Positions 1-7,243 of a DNA stretch of 15,938 nucleotides are shown here, piece by piece. A model generated the notes under the pieces. It was not told the DNA's origin, did no database searches, and worked only from the letters and a program-made list of their open reading frames with translations. Both the position numbers and the translations under genes were made by a program. How positions within the stretch are numbered: the stretch's first letter is position 1; every line of letters starts with the position of its first letter. The DNA is from Eubacteriales bacterium (GTDB lineage: Bacteria > Bacillota > Clostridia > Oscillospirales > Oscillospiraceae): contig JAUMXS010000018.1 of assembly GCA_030528965.1 (NCBI GenBank), positions 1 to 15,938 on the forward strand. Reading direction: 5' to 3'.

Positions 1-1166
1 CCGTTTTCTTCGGTATAGCTCAGGCCGCTTCCTTCGGAAACACGGCTGTCATAGATGATAAAGGGCACCGGGTCTCCGTCATGGCCGCGCGTCGTGGTGA
101 GCGTCTTGTGGTCAGACAGGATGAGCATGCGGAAATCTTCTCCCGCATCGCGCAGGGCCTGCGCCAGCGGAGCCACGACCCGGCTGTCCAGCCATTCGAT
201 AGCCTGACACTTTTCGGGCAGCTGGCCGTTGTGCGTCGCTTCATCGGGACCTTCCAGATGCACCGCGACAAAATCATGCTTCTGCAGCGCCTGCAGAGCA
301 GCCGCCACTTTCGCCTCATAATTGGTGTTCCATTCGCCGTTTACACCCTCGACCTCGACCGCCTCCAGGCCAACGAGTCTCGCGATGCCCTGACAAAGCG
401 GCACGGCAGAGACAACGACGCCGGTATGACCGTAGCTCTCCACAAAATTCGGCAGGGCCGCGGCCGTTCCTTCCGCCCAGAACCAGACGCTGTTGGCAGG
501 GAATTTCCCCTCTTCGCGGCGGCGGACGTTGATGGGCGCATCGGCCAGCAGCTCATGGGCTTTCTTCATCAGTGCAAGCAGCACTTCGGCATCGGGACAG
601 CCGTGCGGCAGATTGTCGCCGACCTTTTCGCCCAGATGATCGTGCGGCGGGGCCAGAACGATCCCCTTCAGATCCGCACTGCGCCGTACGGCCATGTGCC
701 GGAAGGACGGCGTGGGCTGCACGGAGATCCGCGCTTCCTCCGCCAGAGGCTTGAATTCGGGATGATCGAACAGCCAGCGGACAAGCTCCATGCTGTCATC
801 GCCCTCGATGCTGCCCGCGCTGTGGGACAGGATCTTGCATTCCTCAAAGGGACCGTCTTCCGAAACCGTTACCATATTGCAGCGGAACGCCGCGTCGCCC
901 GGCTGAAGGAACAGCCCTACCGCCGCTGCTTCCAGCGGAGCACGGCCGGTATAGCACTGCGCCGGAGCACAGCCGAAAATGGACAGGATCGCCGTATCGC
1001 TTCCGGGAGGGAAGCCCTCGGGGCAGTTGCGCACGCTGCCCAGCAGACCGGAGGCCGCCAGCGCATCGATCGTCGGTTTGTTGACCGCTTCCAGCGGCGT
1101 TTTTCCATCAAGCTGGGGAACCGGATTGTCGGCCATGCCGTCACCGATTACAAGAATATATTTCAT
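1..1166 (-). CDS. apgM: Cofactor-independent phosphoglycerate mutase, archaeal (ApgM) type; 3' end cut by window
   Basis: It interconverts 3-phosphoglycerate and 2-phosphoglycerate in glycolysis, in the cytoplasm; this family belongs to the alkaline phosphatase superfamily. The 388 visible residues begin MKYILVIGDGMAD, with a metal-binding Asp at residue 9. PGSDTA follows at 54-59, with the presumed phosphoserine Ser56. Further on come HLEGPDEATHNG, LSDH and a TRGHDGDPVPF block, all typical of ApgM. The family is usually about 400 residues, so only a short C-terminal piece lies beyond base 1. The ATG is preceded by an AGGAAAGGTGA ribosome-binding stretch, and a sigma-A-like promoter lies about 100 bp upstream. 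It is divergent from the small membrane gene at 1377. Older annotations sometimes call such proteins homoserine kinase or phosphonopyruvate decarboxylase-like; the motifs favour the mutase. Confidence 0.93.
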   Translation of the reverse strand, partial: MKYILVIGDGMADNPVPQLDGKTPLEAVNKPTIDALAASGLLGSVRNCPEGFPPGSDTAILSIFGCAPAQCYTGRAPLEAAAVGLFLQPGDAAFRCNMVTVSEDGPFEECKILSHSAGSIEGDDSMELVRWLFDHPEFKPLAEEARISVQPTPSFRHMAVRRSADLKGIVLAPPHDHLGEKVGDNLPHGCPDAEVLLALMKKAHELLADAPINVRRREEGKFPANSVWFWAEGTAAALPNFVESYGHTGVVVSAVPLCQGIARLVGLEAVEVEGVNGEWNTNYEAKVAAALQALQKHDFVAVHLEGPDEATHNGQLPEKCQAIEWLDSRVVAPLAQALRDAGEDFRMLILSDHKTLTTTRGHDGDPVPFIIYDSRVSEGSGLSYTEEN

Positions 1167-1262
1167 GTCGGATCGTCACCTTTCCTATAGTTCTCTTTTT
1201 CGGGTATTCCCTGCCGCAAAGGCATTTTCCCGCCGGAAAAAAGTTCCTTTTCTCCGTTTATC

Positions 1263-1290
1263 ATTATACCTCATTCTCACTTCCTTTCAA
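1263..1290 (-). promoter_or_regulatory. Sigma-A-type promoter for apgM
   Basis: Read on the minus strand, TTGAAA (1290-1285) is followed by a 16-base spacer and a consensus TATAAT (1268-1263). The predicted start is near 1256, giving a leader of about 90 bases before the apgM ATG. I see no recognisable riboswitch in the leader. Confidence 0.75.
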
Positions 1291-1376
1291 GAGAAAAATT
1301 CACCCTTGTTTTTTTCGGTTATATGTGTAAAAATGTAAGAAAAGACAAATGTGTTATTTGTAGAGGAGATTTTGTA

Positions 1377-1532
1377 ATGAACGACTGGATCTGGCGCTTC
1401 GCGCTGTTGACCATTTTCTATCTTGTGATCTCTTTCATGATCGAATGGCCGAAGTTCAAAGATAAATATCGCTATCAGCAGAGGCGGTATCCGCGGCCGC
1501 AGCAGCCGCAGCAGCGCAAAAAGAAAAAATAA
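1377..1532 (+). CDS. Small single-pass membrane protein, 51 residues, function unknown
   Basis: I do not recognise this protein. It starts MNDWIWRFALLT. One hydrophobic segment at residues 4-22 is followed by a polar tail rich in Arg, Lys, Gln and Pro that ends in KKKK. This predicts a short outside N-terminus, one membrane helix and a basic cytoplasmic C-terminus (positive-inside rule). Upstream in-frame start codons exist, but AGAGGAG at 1362-1368 lies 8 bases before this ATG and decides the start. A weak promoter candidate is TTGTTT at 1306-1311, a 16-base spacer and TAAAAA at 1328-1333. A probable terminator follows at 1606-1641. The gene seems to be monocistronic, between apgM and the his operon, with no sign of belonging to either. 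Confidence 0.7.
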   Translation: MNDWIWRFALLTIFYLVISFMIEWPKFKDKYRYQQRRYPRPQQPQQRKKKK

Positions 1533-1738
1533 CCTCCTCCCGCTCCGATGCCTTCCCTGTTTCCGCTCCGGACCCCATGGTTCCGCAGCACCCCGCTGCA
1601 GATACGGCGCGCGTTATTTACGCGCGCCTTCCGCGTTTTTTCCCCCACTCCCCGGGAGGCAATCCCCTTTTGTGCATATTTCAGGGATTTCCGCCCGAAA
1701 TCCCCGACAAAACCGTACAGGATGCTTTGACGATTTAC
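1533..1738. other. Gene-free region with three perfect hairpins upstream of the his promoter
   Basis: I find no convincing coding sequence in these 206 bases. They hold three perfect inverted repeats: GCAGC/GCTGC at 1585-1599 (5-base loop), GGCGCGCGT/ACGCGCGCC at 1606-1628 (5-base loop) and GGGATTT/AAATCCC at 1684-1704 (7-base loop). The second is followed by a T-run and is listed as a terminator. The other two have no T-run. The promoter for hisZ begins directly after this region. Confidence 0.6.
1606..1641 (+). terminator. Probable terminator of the small membrane gene
   Basis: A 9-bp perfect GC-rich stem, GGCGCGCGT (1606-1614) with ACGCGCGCC (1620-1628) around a TATTT loop, is followed by TTCCGCG and then six T (1636-1641). 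The 7-base gap between stem and T-run is longer than usual, so the call is only moderately sure. Confidence 0.5.
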
Positions 1739-1767
1739 TTGACTAATGTGATGAATTGTTTTATAAT
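1739..1767 (+). promoter_or_regulatory. Sigma-A-type promoter of the his operon
   Basis: TTGACT (1739-1744), a 17-base spacer and a perfect TATAAT (1762-1767) form a near-consensus promoter. The predicted start is about 1774, leaving only about 75 bases before the hisZ ATG. That is too short for a T-box leader, and I see no T-box or other riboswitch core. No clear palindromic operator overlaps the promoter. Confidence 0.85.
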
Positions 1768-1776
1768 GACTGCGCC

Positions 1777-1797
1777 GTCCGGACATCCGGGCTTTTT
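1777..1797 (+). promoter_or_regulatory. Small hairpin with T-run at the 5' end of the his transcript
   Basis: GTCCGG (1777-1782) can pair with CCGGGC (1787-1792) over an ACAT loop, including one G-U pair, and five T follow (1793-1797). It would start about 3 bases from the predicted transcript 5' end. This resembles a very short terminator or a 5' stabilising hairpin; which of these, if either, is unclear. Confidence 0.35.
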
Positions 1798-1848
1798 ATG
1801 CTTTGGCCGGCGGCACGGATATCCCTGGATTTGAGGAGGCATCAGGTC

Positions 1849-2964
1849 ATGGCTGAAAGTTCTCTGCGGCATGACGAACGCATCATGCCGGCACTGCGTG
1901 AGCTCTATCGGCGGCACGGATACCGGCGGTATCGGATGAGCCGCTTTGAAGAATATGATTTTTACGCGGAAAACCGGAGTTTCCTGCTCGGTGGAAGCGT
2001 CCTTACCTTTACCGATCTGGACGGTCGTCTCATGGCTCTGCGTCCGGACGTCACGCTCTCCATCGTAAAAAACGCCCGTGAAGCCCCCGGTCTGCAGAAG
2101 GTTTATTATAATGAAAACGTATACCGTGCGCGGCCCGGTGACCGGAGTTATCGTGAACTGCCCCAGACGGGTCTCGAATGCATCGGTGAACTCGACGATT
2201 ACAGCGTGGGTGAAGTCGTGATGCTGGCCTGCCGGAGCCTCGCGGTCATCAGCGGAGAATATGTGCTGGATCTCTCGCATCTCGGTTACATCTCCGCGCT
2301 CATGGACGCCGCCGGTCTCCCGGAGGGAGATCGCGGTCTCCTGCATCTGATCCGGGATAAAAACGGCGCGGCTGTACGTGAACGCTGTATCCGTCTGGGC
2401 GCTTCGGAAGCCTATGCGGATATTTTCGCCGAATTGTCCGCCGCTTACGGTTCTTTCGACGAGATGATCCTTCTGCTGGATCGTTTTGCGGAAAATGATC
2501 GCATGAAGGACGCCGTTGCGGATCTGCGCGGACTGTACCGCCATCTGGAGATCTGCGGCTGTGCGGAACATGTGAACATCGACCTCGCACTGATGAGTGA
2601 TATGCGTTATTATAACGGCGTGGTTTTTCAGGGCTTTGTCCCCGGCGCATCCTCGGCGGTACTCTCGGGCGGCCGCTATGACCTGCTGCTGCAGCGCTTC
2701 GGCCGTCAGGACGGCGCGGTGGGCTTTGCCGTGTATCTCGATCAGCTGGAGCGTCTGGCTTCCCGGGATACAGCTTTTGATACGGATATTCTGCTTCTGT
2801 ATGAGGACGGCACAGCGCCCGAGGCGCTCGCCCGTACCGTACGGGAGCTTACCGAAGCAGGCTCTTCGGTCCTTGTACACCGCGGCAGCGCCGACGGCAT
2901 CCGGGCCGAGCGGATCCTGCAAATGACGGAGGAAGGAGTGCGTGAGTATGGCTCAAATGCTTGA
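1849..2964 (+). CDS. hisZ: ATP phosphoribosyltransferase regulatory subunit HisZ
   Basis: HisZ is a histidyl-tRNA synthetase paralogue that lacks aminoacylation activity. It assembles with short-form HisG to make active, histidine-regulated ATP phosphoribosyltransferase, the first step of histidine synthesis. The 371-residue protein shows the class II synthetase fold signatures: LRPDVTLSIVK at about residues 64-74, motif 2-like VYYNENVYR with a later QTGLE at about 85-110, DMRYYNGVVFQGF at about 251-263 (where HisRS has its histidine-binding loop), and SGGRYD at 273-278. There is no C-terminal anticodon-binding domain of true HisRS length. The start is set by GAGGAGG (1833-1839), 9 bases before the ATG. 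It is the first gene of the operon and its end overlaps hisG by 17 bases. The short HisG next door supports the call over a real hisS. Confidence 0.93.
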   Translation: MAESSLRHDERIMPALRELYRRHGYRRYRMSRFEEYDFYAENRSFLLGGSVLTFTDLDGRLMALRPDVTLSIVKNAREAPGLQKVYYNENVYRARPGDRSYRELPQTGLECIGELDDYSVGEVVMLACRSLAVISGEYVLDLSHLGYISALMDAAGLPEGDRGLLHLIRDKNGAAVRERCIRLGASEAYADIFAELSAAYGSFDEMILLLDRFAENDRMKDAVADLRGLYRHLEICGCAEHVNIDLALMSDMRYYNGVVFQGFVPGASSAVLSGGRYDLLLQRFGRQDGAVGFAVYLDQLERLASRDTAFDTDILLLYEDGTAPEALARTVRELTEAGSSVLVHRGSADGIRAERILQMTEEGVREYGSNA

Positions 2965-3580
2965 TATTGCCCTGCCCAAGGGACGACTGGGCGAGACCGC
3001 TTATGACATCCTTCGCCGGGCCGGCTACGGCTGCCCCCAGCTTGAAGAGGGCGGACGCCGGCTGGTTTTCGAAAATCCCGAGTGCGGCGTTCGGTATTTC
3101 TGGGTCAAGCCCTCAGACGTAGCCATTTATGTCGAGCGCGGCGCTGCCGACCTCGGCATCGTCGGCCGTGATATCCTCATGGAATACAAACCCGACGTCT
3201 ACGAGCTGCGGGATCTGGAGATCGGCCGCTGCCGTATGGCAGTCGCCGGTAAAAAAGGGTTTCGGGACAACATGGACCGAACCCTGCGCGTTGCGACCAA
3301 GTTCCCGGCCATTGCCGCGCGGCATTATGCCCGCAAAAGCCGGGAGATCGACGTCATCAAGCTGAACGGTTCCATCGAGCTGGCTCCCCTTCTGGGGATG
3401 TCGGATGTCATTGTAGACATTGTGGAGACGGGCAAGACCCTGCGGGAAAACGGTCTCGAGCCCCTGGAGGATATCCTGCAGATCAGCGCACGTCTTATTG
3501 CGAACCGGGTAAGTTACCGGTTTAAACACGCGGAAGTCATGGCCCTGAGTGCGGCCGTGGCGGAAAGGATCGGGAAATGA
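2948..3580 (+). CDS. hisG: ATP phosphoribosyltransferase catalytic subunit, short form
   Basis: It joins ATP and PRPP to give N1-(5'-phosphoribosyl)-ATP, the committed step of histidine synthesis. At 210 residues it is the short form, which lacks the C-terminal regulatory domain and depends on HisZ. Visible signatures are ALPKGRL (8-14), VKPSDVAIYVERGAADLGIVGRD (from residue 53), ATKFP (116-120) and the PRPP-binding loop IVDIVETGKTLRENGL (155-170). Two starts compete: GTG at 2942 and ATG at 2948. The GGAGGAAGGAG stretch at 2928-2938 sits 3 bases from the GTG but 9 from the ATG, so I chose the ATG. The gene overlaps the end of hisZ in another frame and shares ATGA with hisD, which suggests translational coupling and matched production of the HisZ-HisG complex. 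Confidence 0.95.
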   Translation: MAQMLDIALPKGRLGETAYDILRRAGYGCPQLEEGGRRLVFENPECGVRYFWVKPSDVAIYVERGAADLGIVGRDILMEYKPDVYELRDLEIGRCRMAVAGKKGFRDNMDRTLRVATKFPAIAARHYARKSREIDVIKLNGSIELAPLLGMSDVIVDIVETGKTLRENGLEPLEDILQISARLIANRVSYRFKHAEVMALSAAVAERIGK

Positions 3581-4872
3581 TCAGGTTTGTTGATTGGCCG
3601 GAACAGGCTTTGCCGGCCAGAGAAGCAGCTGCTGCTGCGGATGTGTCGGCCGATGTCGCCGCCATCCTTGCGGAAGTTCGTCAGCGCGGCGATGCCGCCC
3701 TTCGGGATTATACGAAACGTTTTGACGGTGCGGATCTCACCGTACTGGAAGTGGACCGGGTGGAGATGGAAAAGGCCGTCGCCGAAACGGATCCCGATTT
3801 TCTGCGCATCCTGCGCCGTGCCGCCGATAATATCCGCACTTTCCACGAACTGCAGCGGCATGAGGGCTTTGAAATGCGCCGTGATGACGGCGTCGTGATG
3901 GGTCAGCGCATCCTGCCCCTCGAACGGGTGGGTCTTTATATCCCCGGCGGCACGGCCTGTTACCCCTCGTCCGTCCTGATGAACTGCATCCCCGCAAAAA
4001 TCGCGGGCGTGCGTGAACTCATCCTCGTAACTCCGCCGCGCAAAGACGGTTCCGTCTCTTCCGACATTCTCGCCGCAGCGCTCATCGGCGGGGCTGACCG
4101 TGTGTTCCGCATCGGCGGCGCACAGGCTGTCGCAGCCCTCGCTTTCGGCACGGAAAGCGTCCCGCGCGTGGATAAGATCGTCGGTCCGGGCAACGCCTAT
4201 GTGGCCGAGGCCAAGCGTCAGGTCTTCGGACAGGTCGCCATCGATATGATCGCCGGCCCCAGCGAGATCCTGATCGTCGCGGACGAGGACAACGACCCTG
4301 CCATTCTCGCCGCCGACCTTCTCTCTCAGGCCGAGCATGACAAAAATGCCGCCGCCATTCTGGCCACCCCCTCCCGGGATCTGGCCAAGGCCGTGCAGGC
4401 GGAAGTCGAACGCCAGCTGGCGCTCCTGCCGCGGTCGGAGATCGCCCGTGTGTCCATCGATAAAAACGGGCTGATCGTCCTCACCAACAGCCTCGAGGAC
4501 GCTGTGGAAGTCTCCAACCAGCTCGCTCCCGAACATCTGGAACTCTGTGTTTCCGATCCCTTCAAATATCTCAAGCTGGTCCGGGCGGCCGGTTCGGTCT
4601 TTCTCGGAAAGACCTGCCCTGAGGCTCTGGGCGACTATATGGCCGGTCCGAACCATGTCCTCCCCACCGGCGGTTCGGCCCGCTTTTCCAGCGCACTTGG
4701 CGTGGAAGATTTCCTCGTGCGCAGTCAGTACAGCTATTTCACGCCGGAAGCTTTCGCCGATCTGGCCGGCGATGTGGCCGGTTTCGCCGAACGCGAAGGC
4801 CTGCAGGCCCATGCCCGCTCGGCCCTCATCCGTGTGGAAAGGGAACAGAAAAAGGAGCGTGAAAGCAAATGA
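3577..4872 (+). CDS. hisD: Histidinol dehydrogenase
   Basis: It performs the last two oxidations, L-histidinol to histidinal to histidine, with two NAD+ and a catalytic zinc. At 431 residues it has the normal family length. Seen in order: VGLYIPGGTACYPSSVLMN (118-136), GGAQAVAALAFGT (180-192), IVGPGNAYVAEAKR (201-214), IDMIAGPSEIL (222-232), LLSQAEHD with expected zinc ligands Gln251 and His254, APEHLEL with catalytic Glu319 and His320, GDYMAGPNHVLPTGG with zinc ligand Asp353, and the last zinc ligand His412. All key residues are intact. The ATG overlaps the hisG stop as ATGA, with AAAGGA 7 bases upstream. The C-terminal tail beyond about residue 420 is charged and carries the ribosome-binding site of hisC. 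Confidence 0.97.
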   Translation: MIRFVDWPEQALPAREAAAAADVSADVAAILAEVRQRGDAALRDYTKRFDGADLTVLEVDRVEMEKAVAETDPDFLRILRRAADNIRTFHELQRHEGFEMRRDDGVVMGQRILPLERVGLYIPGGTACYPSSVLMNCIPAKIAGVRELILVTPPRKDGSVSSDILAAALIGGADRVFRIGGAQAVAALAFGTESVPRVDKIVGPGNAYVAEAKRQVFGQVAIDMIAGPSEILIVADEDNDPAILAADLLSQAEHDKNAAAILATPSRDLAKAVQAEVERQLALLPRSEIARVSIDKNGLIVLTNSLEDAVEVSNQLAPEHLELCVSDPFKYLKLVRAAGSVFLGKTCPEALGDYMAGPNHVLPTGGSARFSSALGVEDFLVRSQYSYFTPEAFADLAGDVAGFAEREGLQAHARSALIRVEREQKKERESK

Positions 4873-5924
4873 GCCGCTTTCTGAGCAGTCGTTTCTCCGA
4901 TCTGGAAGCTTATACCCCCGGGGAACAGTTCCAGAATATGAAGTTTGTCAAACTGAATACCAACGAATCCCCCTATCCGCCCTCTCCCGGTGTGCTTAAA
5001 CTGCTGGCCGGCGGTGAGGCGGAAAAGCTGAACCTCTATCCCGATCCGGAAGGCAAGTTCCTGCGCGATAAGCTTGCCGCGCTCTATGGCGTTAACCCGG
5101 AAAACGTCATCCTGGGCAACGGTTCCGATGAACTGCTGGGCTTCGCATTCCTGGCCTTCGGCCCGGACGGCGGCGTCCTCTTCCCCGACGTAAGCTACGG
5201 ATTCTATCCCGTGTATGCCCGCGTATTCGGTGTGGACGCCAAGGCCGCGCCTCTCTGTGAGGATTTCAGCATCGATCCCGCGGACTATATGAACGCCGGC
5301 CGTATGGTCGTCATCGCCAACCCCAACGCCCCCACGGGCCTTACCCTCTCTCTGGCGGATATCGAAAAGATCGTCGTCTCGAACCCCGATCACGTGGTCC
5401 TGATCGATGAGGCTTATGTCGATTTCGGCGCGGAATCCGCCGTGGCTCTGACCAAAAAATATGAAAACCTGCTGGTCGTCCATACATACTCAAAGGCACG
5501 GTCCATGGCCGGCGCACGTCTCGGCTATGCCATCGGCTCCGCGGAACTCATCGCGGATCTGAACCGGATCCGTTACTCCTTCAACCCCTATAACATCAAT
5601 CGTCTGACGCTCGCCGCCGGTGCCTGCGCCATCGATGAAAACGATTATTACCGCGACAATTGCCGCCGTGTGGCCGAGACCCGTGAGCAGACCAAAAAGA
5701 GTCTGCGCGAACTGGGTTTCACCGTCACGGATTCCAAAGCAAATTTCCTCCTTGCCAAACCTCCGGTCATGGACGGCGAAGCCTATTATCTGGAACTCAA
5801 GCGGCGGGGCGTGCTGGTTCGGCACTTCTCCACGCCGCGCGTCAAAGACTGGGTGCGAATCACCGTGGGTTCGCCCGAGCAGATGGAAACTCTGCTCCGC
5901 GAAACCCGGGATATCCTTGCTTAA
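4869..5924 (+). CDS. hisC: Histidinol-phosphate aminotransferase
   Basis: This fold-type I, PLP-dependent enzyme transfers an amino group from glutamate to imidazoleacetol phosphate to form L-histidinol phosphate. The 351 residues match the family length. Seen are KLNTNESPYPPSP near the N-terminus (28-40), GNGSDEL (83-89), NPNAPTG (151-157), the PLP-ring Asp180 in LIDEAY, HTYSKARSMAGARLGYA with the Schiff-base Lys209 and Arg217 near the phosphate site, and ANFLL with a C-terminal WVRITVGSPEQ block that binds substrate carboxylate. It overlaps hisD by ATGA; AAAGGAG lies 11 bases upstream. The family also contains aromatic aminotransferases, but the operon context makes HisC the best call. Confidence 0.95.
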   Translation: MSRFLSSRFSDLEAYTPGEQFQNMKFVKLNTNESPYPPSPGVLKLLAGGEAEKLNLYPDPEGKFLRDKLAALYGVNPENVILGNGSDELLGFAFLAFGPDGGVLFPDVSYGFYPVYARVFGVDAKAAPLCEDFSIDPADYMNAGRMVVIANPNAPTGLTLSLADIEKIVVSNPDHVVLIDEAYVDFGAESAVALTKKYENLLVVHTYSKARSMAGARLGYAIGSAELIADLNRIRYSFNPYNINRLTLAAGACAIDENDYYRDNCRRVAETREQTKKSLRELGFTVTDSKANFLLAKPPVMDGEAYYLELKRRGVLVRHFSTPRVKDWVRITVGSPEQMETLLRETRDILA

Positions 5925-5941
5925 GAAGGGAGTACACTTCC

Positions 5942-6529
5942 ATGCGGAAAGCGGAAATCAGCCGGAAAACGGCAGAAACGGATATCACCCTGAGCCTTAA
6001 TCTGGACGGTACGGGTATTACCGAGATCCACACAGGCGTGGGATTCTTCGACCACATGCTGACGCTTTTTGCGCGGCATGCCCGATTCGATCTGACGGTA
6101 CAGTGTGCGGGCGACACCGAAGTGGACGGCCATCACAGTGTAGAGGATATCGGCATCTGTCTCGGACAGGCTCTGGACCGTGCGCTGGGCGACAAGGGCG
6201 GCATCTGCCGCTACGGCAGTATGCTCCTGCCGATGGATGAGGCGCTTGTCCTCGCGGCTTTGGATCTGTCCGGCCGCGGTACCCTGCGATATAACATCCA
6301 GCCCCCCGCCGAGCGCGTCGGTGATTTCGATACCGAACTCGCGGAGGAATTCTTCACGGCTCTTGCCCGGGAAGGCCGCCTGACGCTCCATCTCCGTCAG
6401 CTGGACGGCACAAATACACATCACATTCTGGAAGCCGCCTTCAAGGCCGCCGGCCGTGCTCTGCGCGCCGCCGTGGCCATTGATCCCGCTCTCAACGGGG
6501 AGATCCCCTCTACCAAGGGGGCGCTGTAA
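5942..6529 (+). CDS. hisB: Imidazoleglycerol-phosphate dehydratase, monofunctional
   Basis: It dehydrates imidazoleglycerol phosphate to imidazoleacetol phosphate using manganese. At 195 residues it is the dehydratase alone, without the N-terminal histidinol-phosphate phosphatase domain of enterobacterial HisB. The repeated metal-binding pattern is present: GVGFFDHML (32-40), DGHHSVEDIGICLGQA (62-77, with His64, His65 and Glu68) and GTNTHHILEAAFKA (156-169, with His160, His161 and Glu164). The C-terminus ends IPSTKGAL, the usual tail that contributes Lys192 to the active site. AAGGGAG (5926-5932) lies 9 bases before the ATG. The gap to hisC is 17 bases and to hisH 4 bases. Confidence 0.97.
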   Translation: MRKAEISRKTAETDITLSLNLDGTGITEIHTGVGFFDHMLTLFARHARFDLTVQCAGDTEVDGHHSVEDIGICLGQALDRALGDKGGICRYGSMLLPMDEALVLAALDLSGRGTLRYNIQPPAERVGDFDTELAEEFFTALAREGRLTLHLRQLDGTNTHHILEAAFKAAGRALRAAVAIDPALNGEIPSTKGAL

Positions 6530-6533
6530 ACTC

Positions 6534-7154
6534 ATGGTCGGTATTGTGGATTACGGCGTCGGCAACCTTTTTTCCCTGCAGAGTTCCTTCGCCTTTATCG
6601 GCGCGGAAGTAACGGTGACGGCCGATGCGGATGTCCTCGCGGGCTGTGACCGCATCCTCCTTCCCGGTGTGGGCGCCTTTGAGGACGCGGCACGCAAACT
6701 CCGCGAAAGCGGTCTTGCCTCGGCCGTGCTCGATGCGGCTCAGTCCGGCAAGCCCCTGCTGGGCGTCTGTCTGGGTATGCAGATGCTGTTTGAACGAAGC
6801 TTCGAATACGGTGAGCATGAAGGTCTCGGTCTTCTGCGCGGCAGTGTGAAACCCATCCGGCCCGTCATCGGCCCGGACCTGAAAGTGCCGCATATCGGAT
6901 GGAATGCCCTGCATTTCCCGAAAGATAAACCGGTCAGTCCGCTGTTTCGCTATATCCGCGAAGGGGATTTCGTCTATTTCGTACACTCCTTTGCCGCCAT
7001 GGATTGTGCCGACAGCGTCATCGCCGAGACCGAATACGGTGCCTCCCTCACCGCCGCCGCCGCTTGCGGCAACGTCTTCGGCTGTCAGTTCCACCCGGAA
7101 AAATCCGGCACGGTGGGACTCAATATCCTGCGCGCTTTCTGCGAAACCTCTTGA
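6534..7154 (+). CDS. hisH: Imidazole glycerol phosphate synthase, glutamine amidotransferase subunit
   Basis: HisH hydrolyses glutamine and channels ammonia to HisF, which makes imidazoleglycerol phosphate and AICAR. The 206 residues have class I amidotransferase signatures: DYGVGNLFSL (6-15), LLPGVGAFEDA (42-52), GVCLGMQMLFE with nucleophile Cys79, VPHIGWN (118-124), YFVHSF (148-153) and CQFHPEKSG with His187 and Glu189 completing the triad. The start lies 4 bases after hisB; AAGGGGG at 6515-6521, inside the end of hisB, is the likely ribosome-binding site. In this operon hisH is separated from its partner hisF by hisA, a common arrangement. An 89-bp gap with two inverted repeats follows. 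Confidence 0.96.
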   Translation: MVGIVDYGVGNLFSLQSSFAFIGAEVTVTADADVLAGCDRILLPGVGAFEDAARKLRESGLASAVLDAAQSGKPLLGVCLGMQMLFERSFEYGEHEGLGLLRGSVKPIRPVIGPDLKVPHIGWNALHFPKDKPVSPLFRYIREGDFVYFVHSFAAMDCADSVIAETEYGASLTAAAACGNVFGCQFHPEKSGTVGLNILRAFCETS

Positions 7155-7160
7155 CAGTTC

Positions 7161-7223
7161 CCGCGCATCACGACGATCGCGCGGAAAGCTTTGATGTGAC
7201 AGTCCGGCTTTTGAACCCCGGAC
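7161..7223 (+). promoter_or_regulatory. Two inverted repeats in the hisH-hisA spacer
   Basis: The 89-bp spacer 7155-7243 is the widest gap in the operon. Arms CCGCGC (7161-7166) and GCGCGG (7179-7184) can extend inward through ATC/GAT with one bulged C, giving a 9-bp stem with a 5-base loop. Arms GTCCGG (7202-7207) and CCGGAC (7218-7223) flank a 10-base loop that ends 3 bases before the hisA ribosome-binding site. Neither hairpin has a T-run. Possible roles are mRNA processing, stability or modulation of hisA translation; none is demonstrated. Confidence 0.45.
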
Positions 7224-7243
7224 ATGAAGGAGGCAAAGAGGCC

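Noticed and set aside
81..1190. 369-codon plus-strand open frame opposite apgM
   Set aside because: The minus-strand frame carries a full set of ApgM motifs and a promoter; this frame is an antisense shadow with arginine-rich, domain-free translation.
1849..2964. Histidyl-tRNA synthetase (hisS)
   Set aside because: The protein lacks the anticodon-binding domain, has an altered histidine-binding loop, and sits next to a short HisG that needs HisZ.
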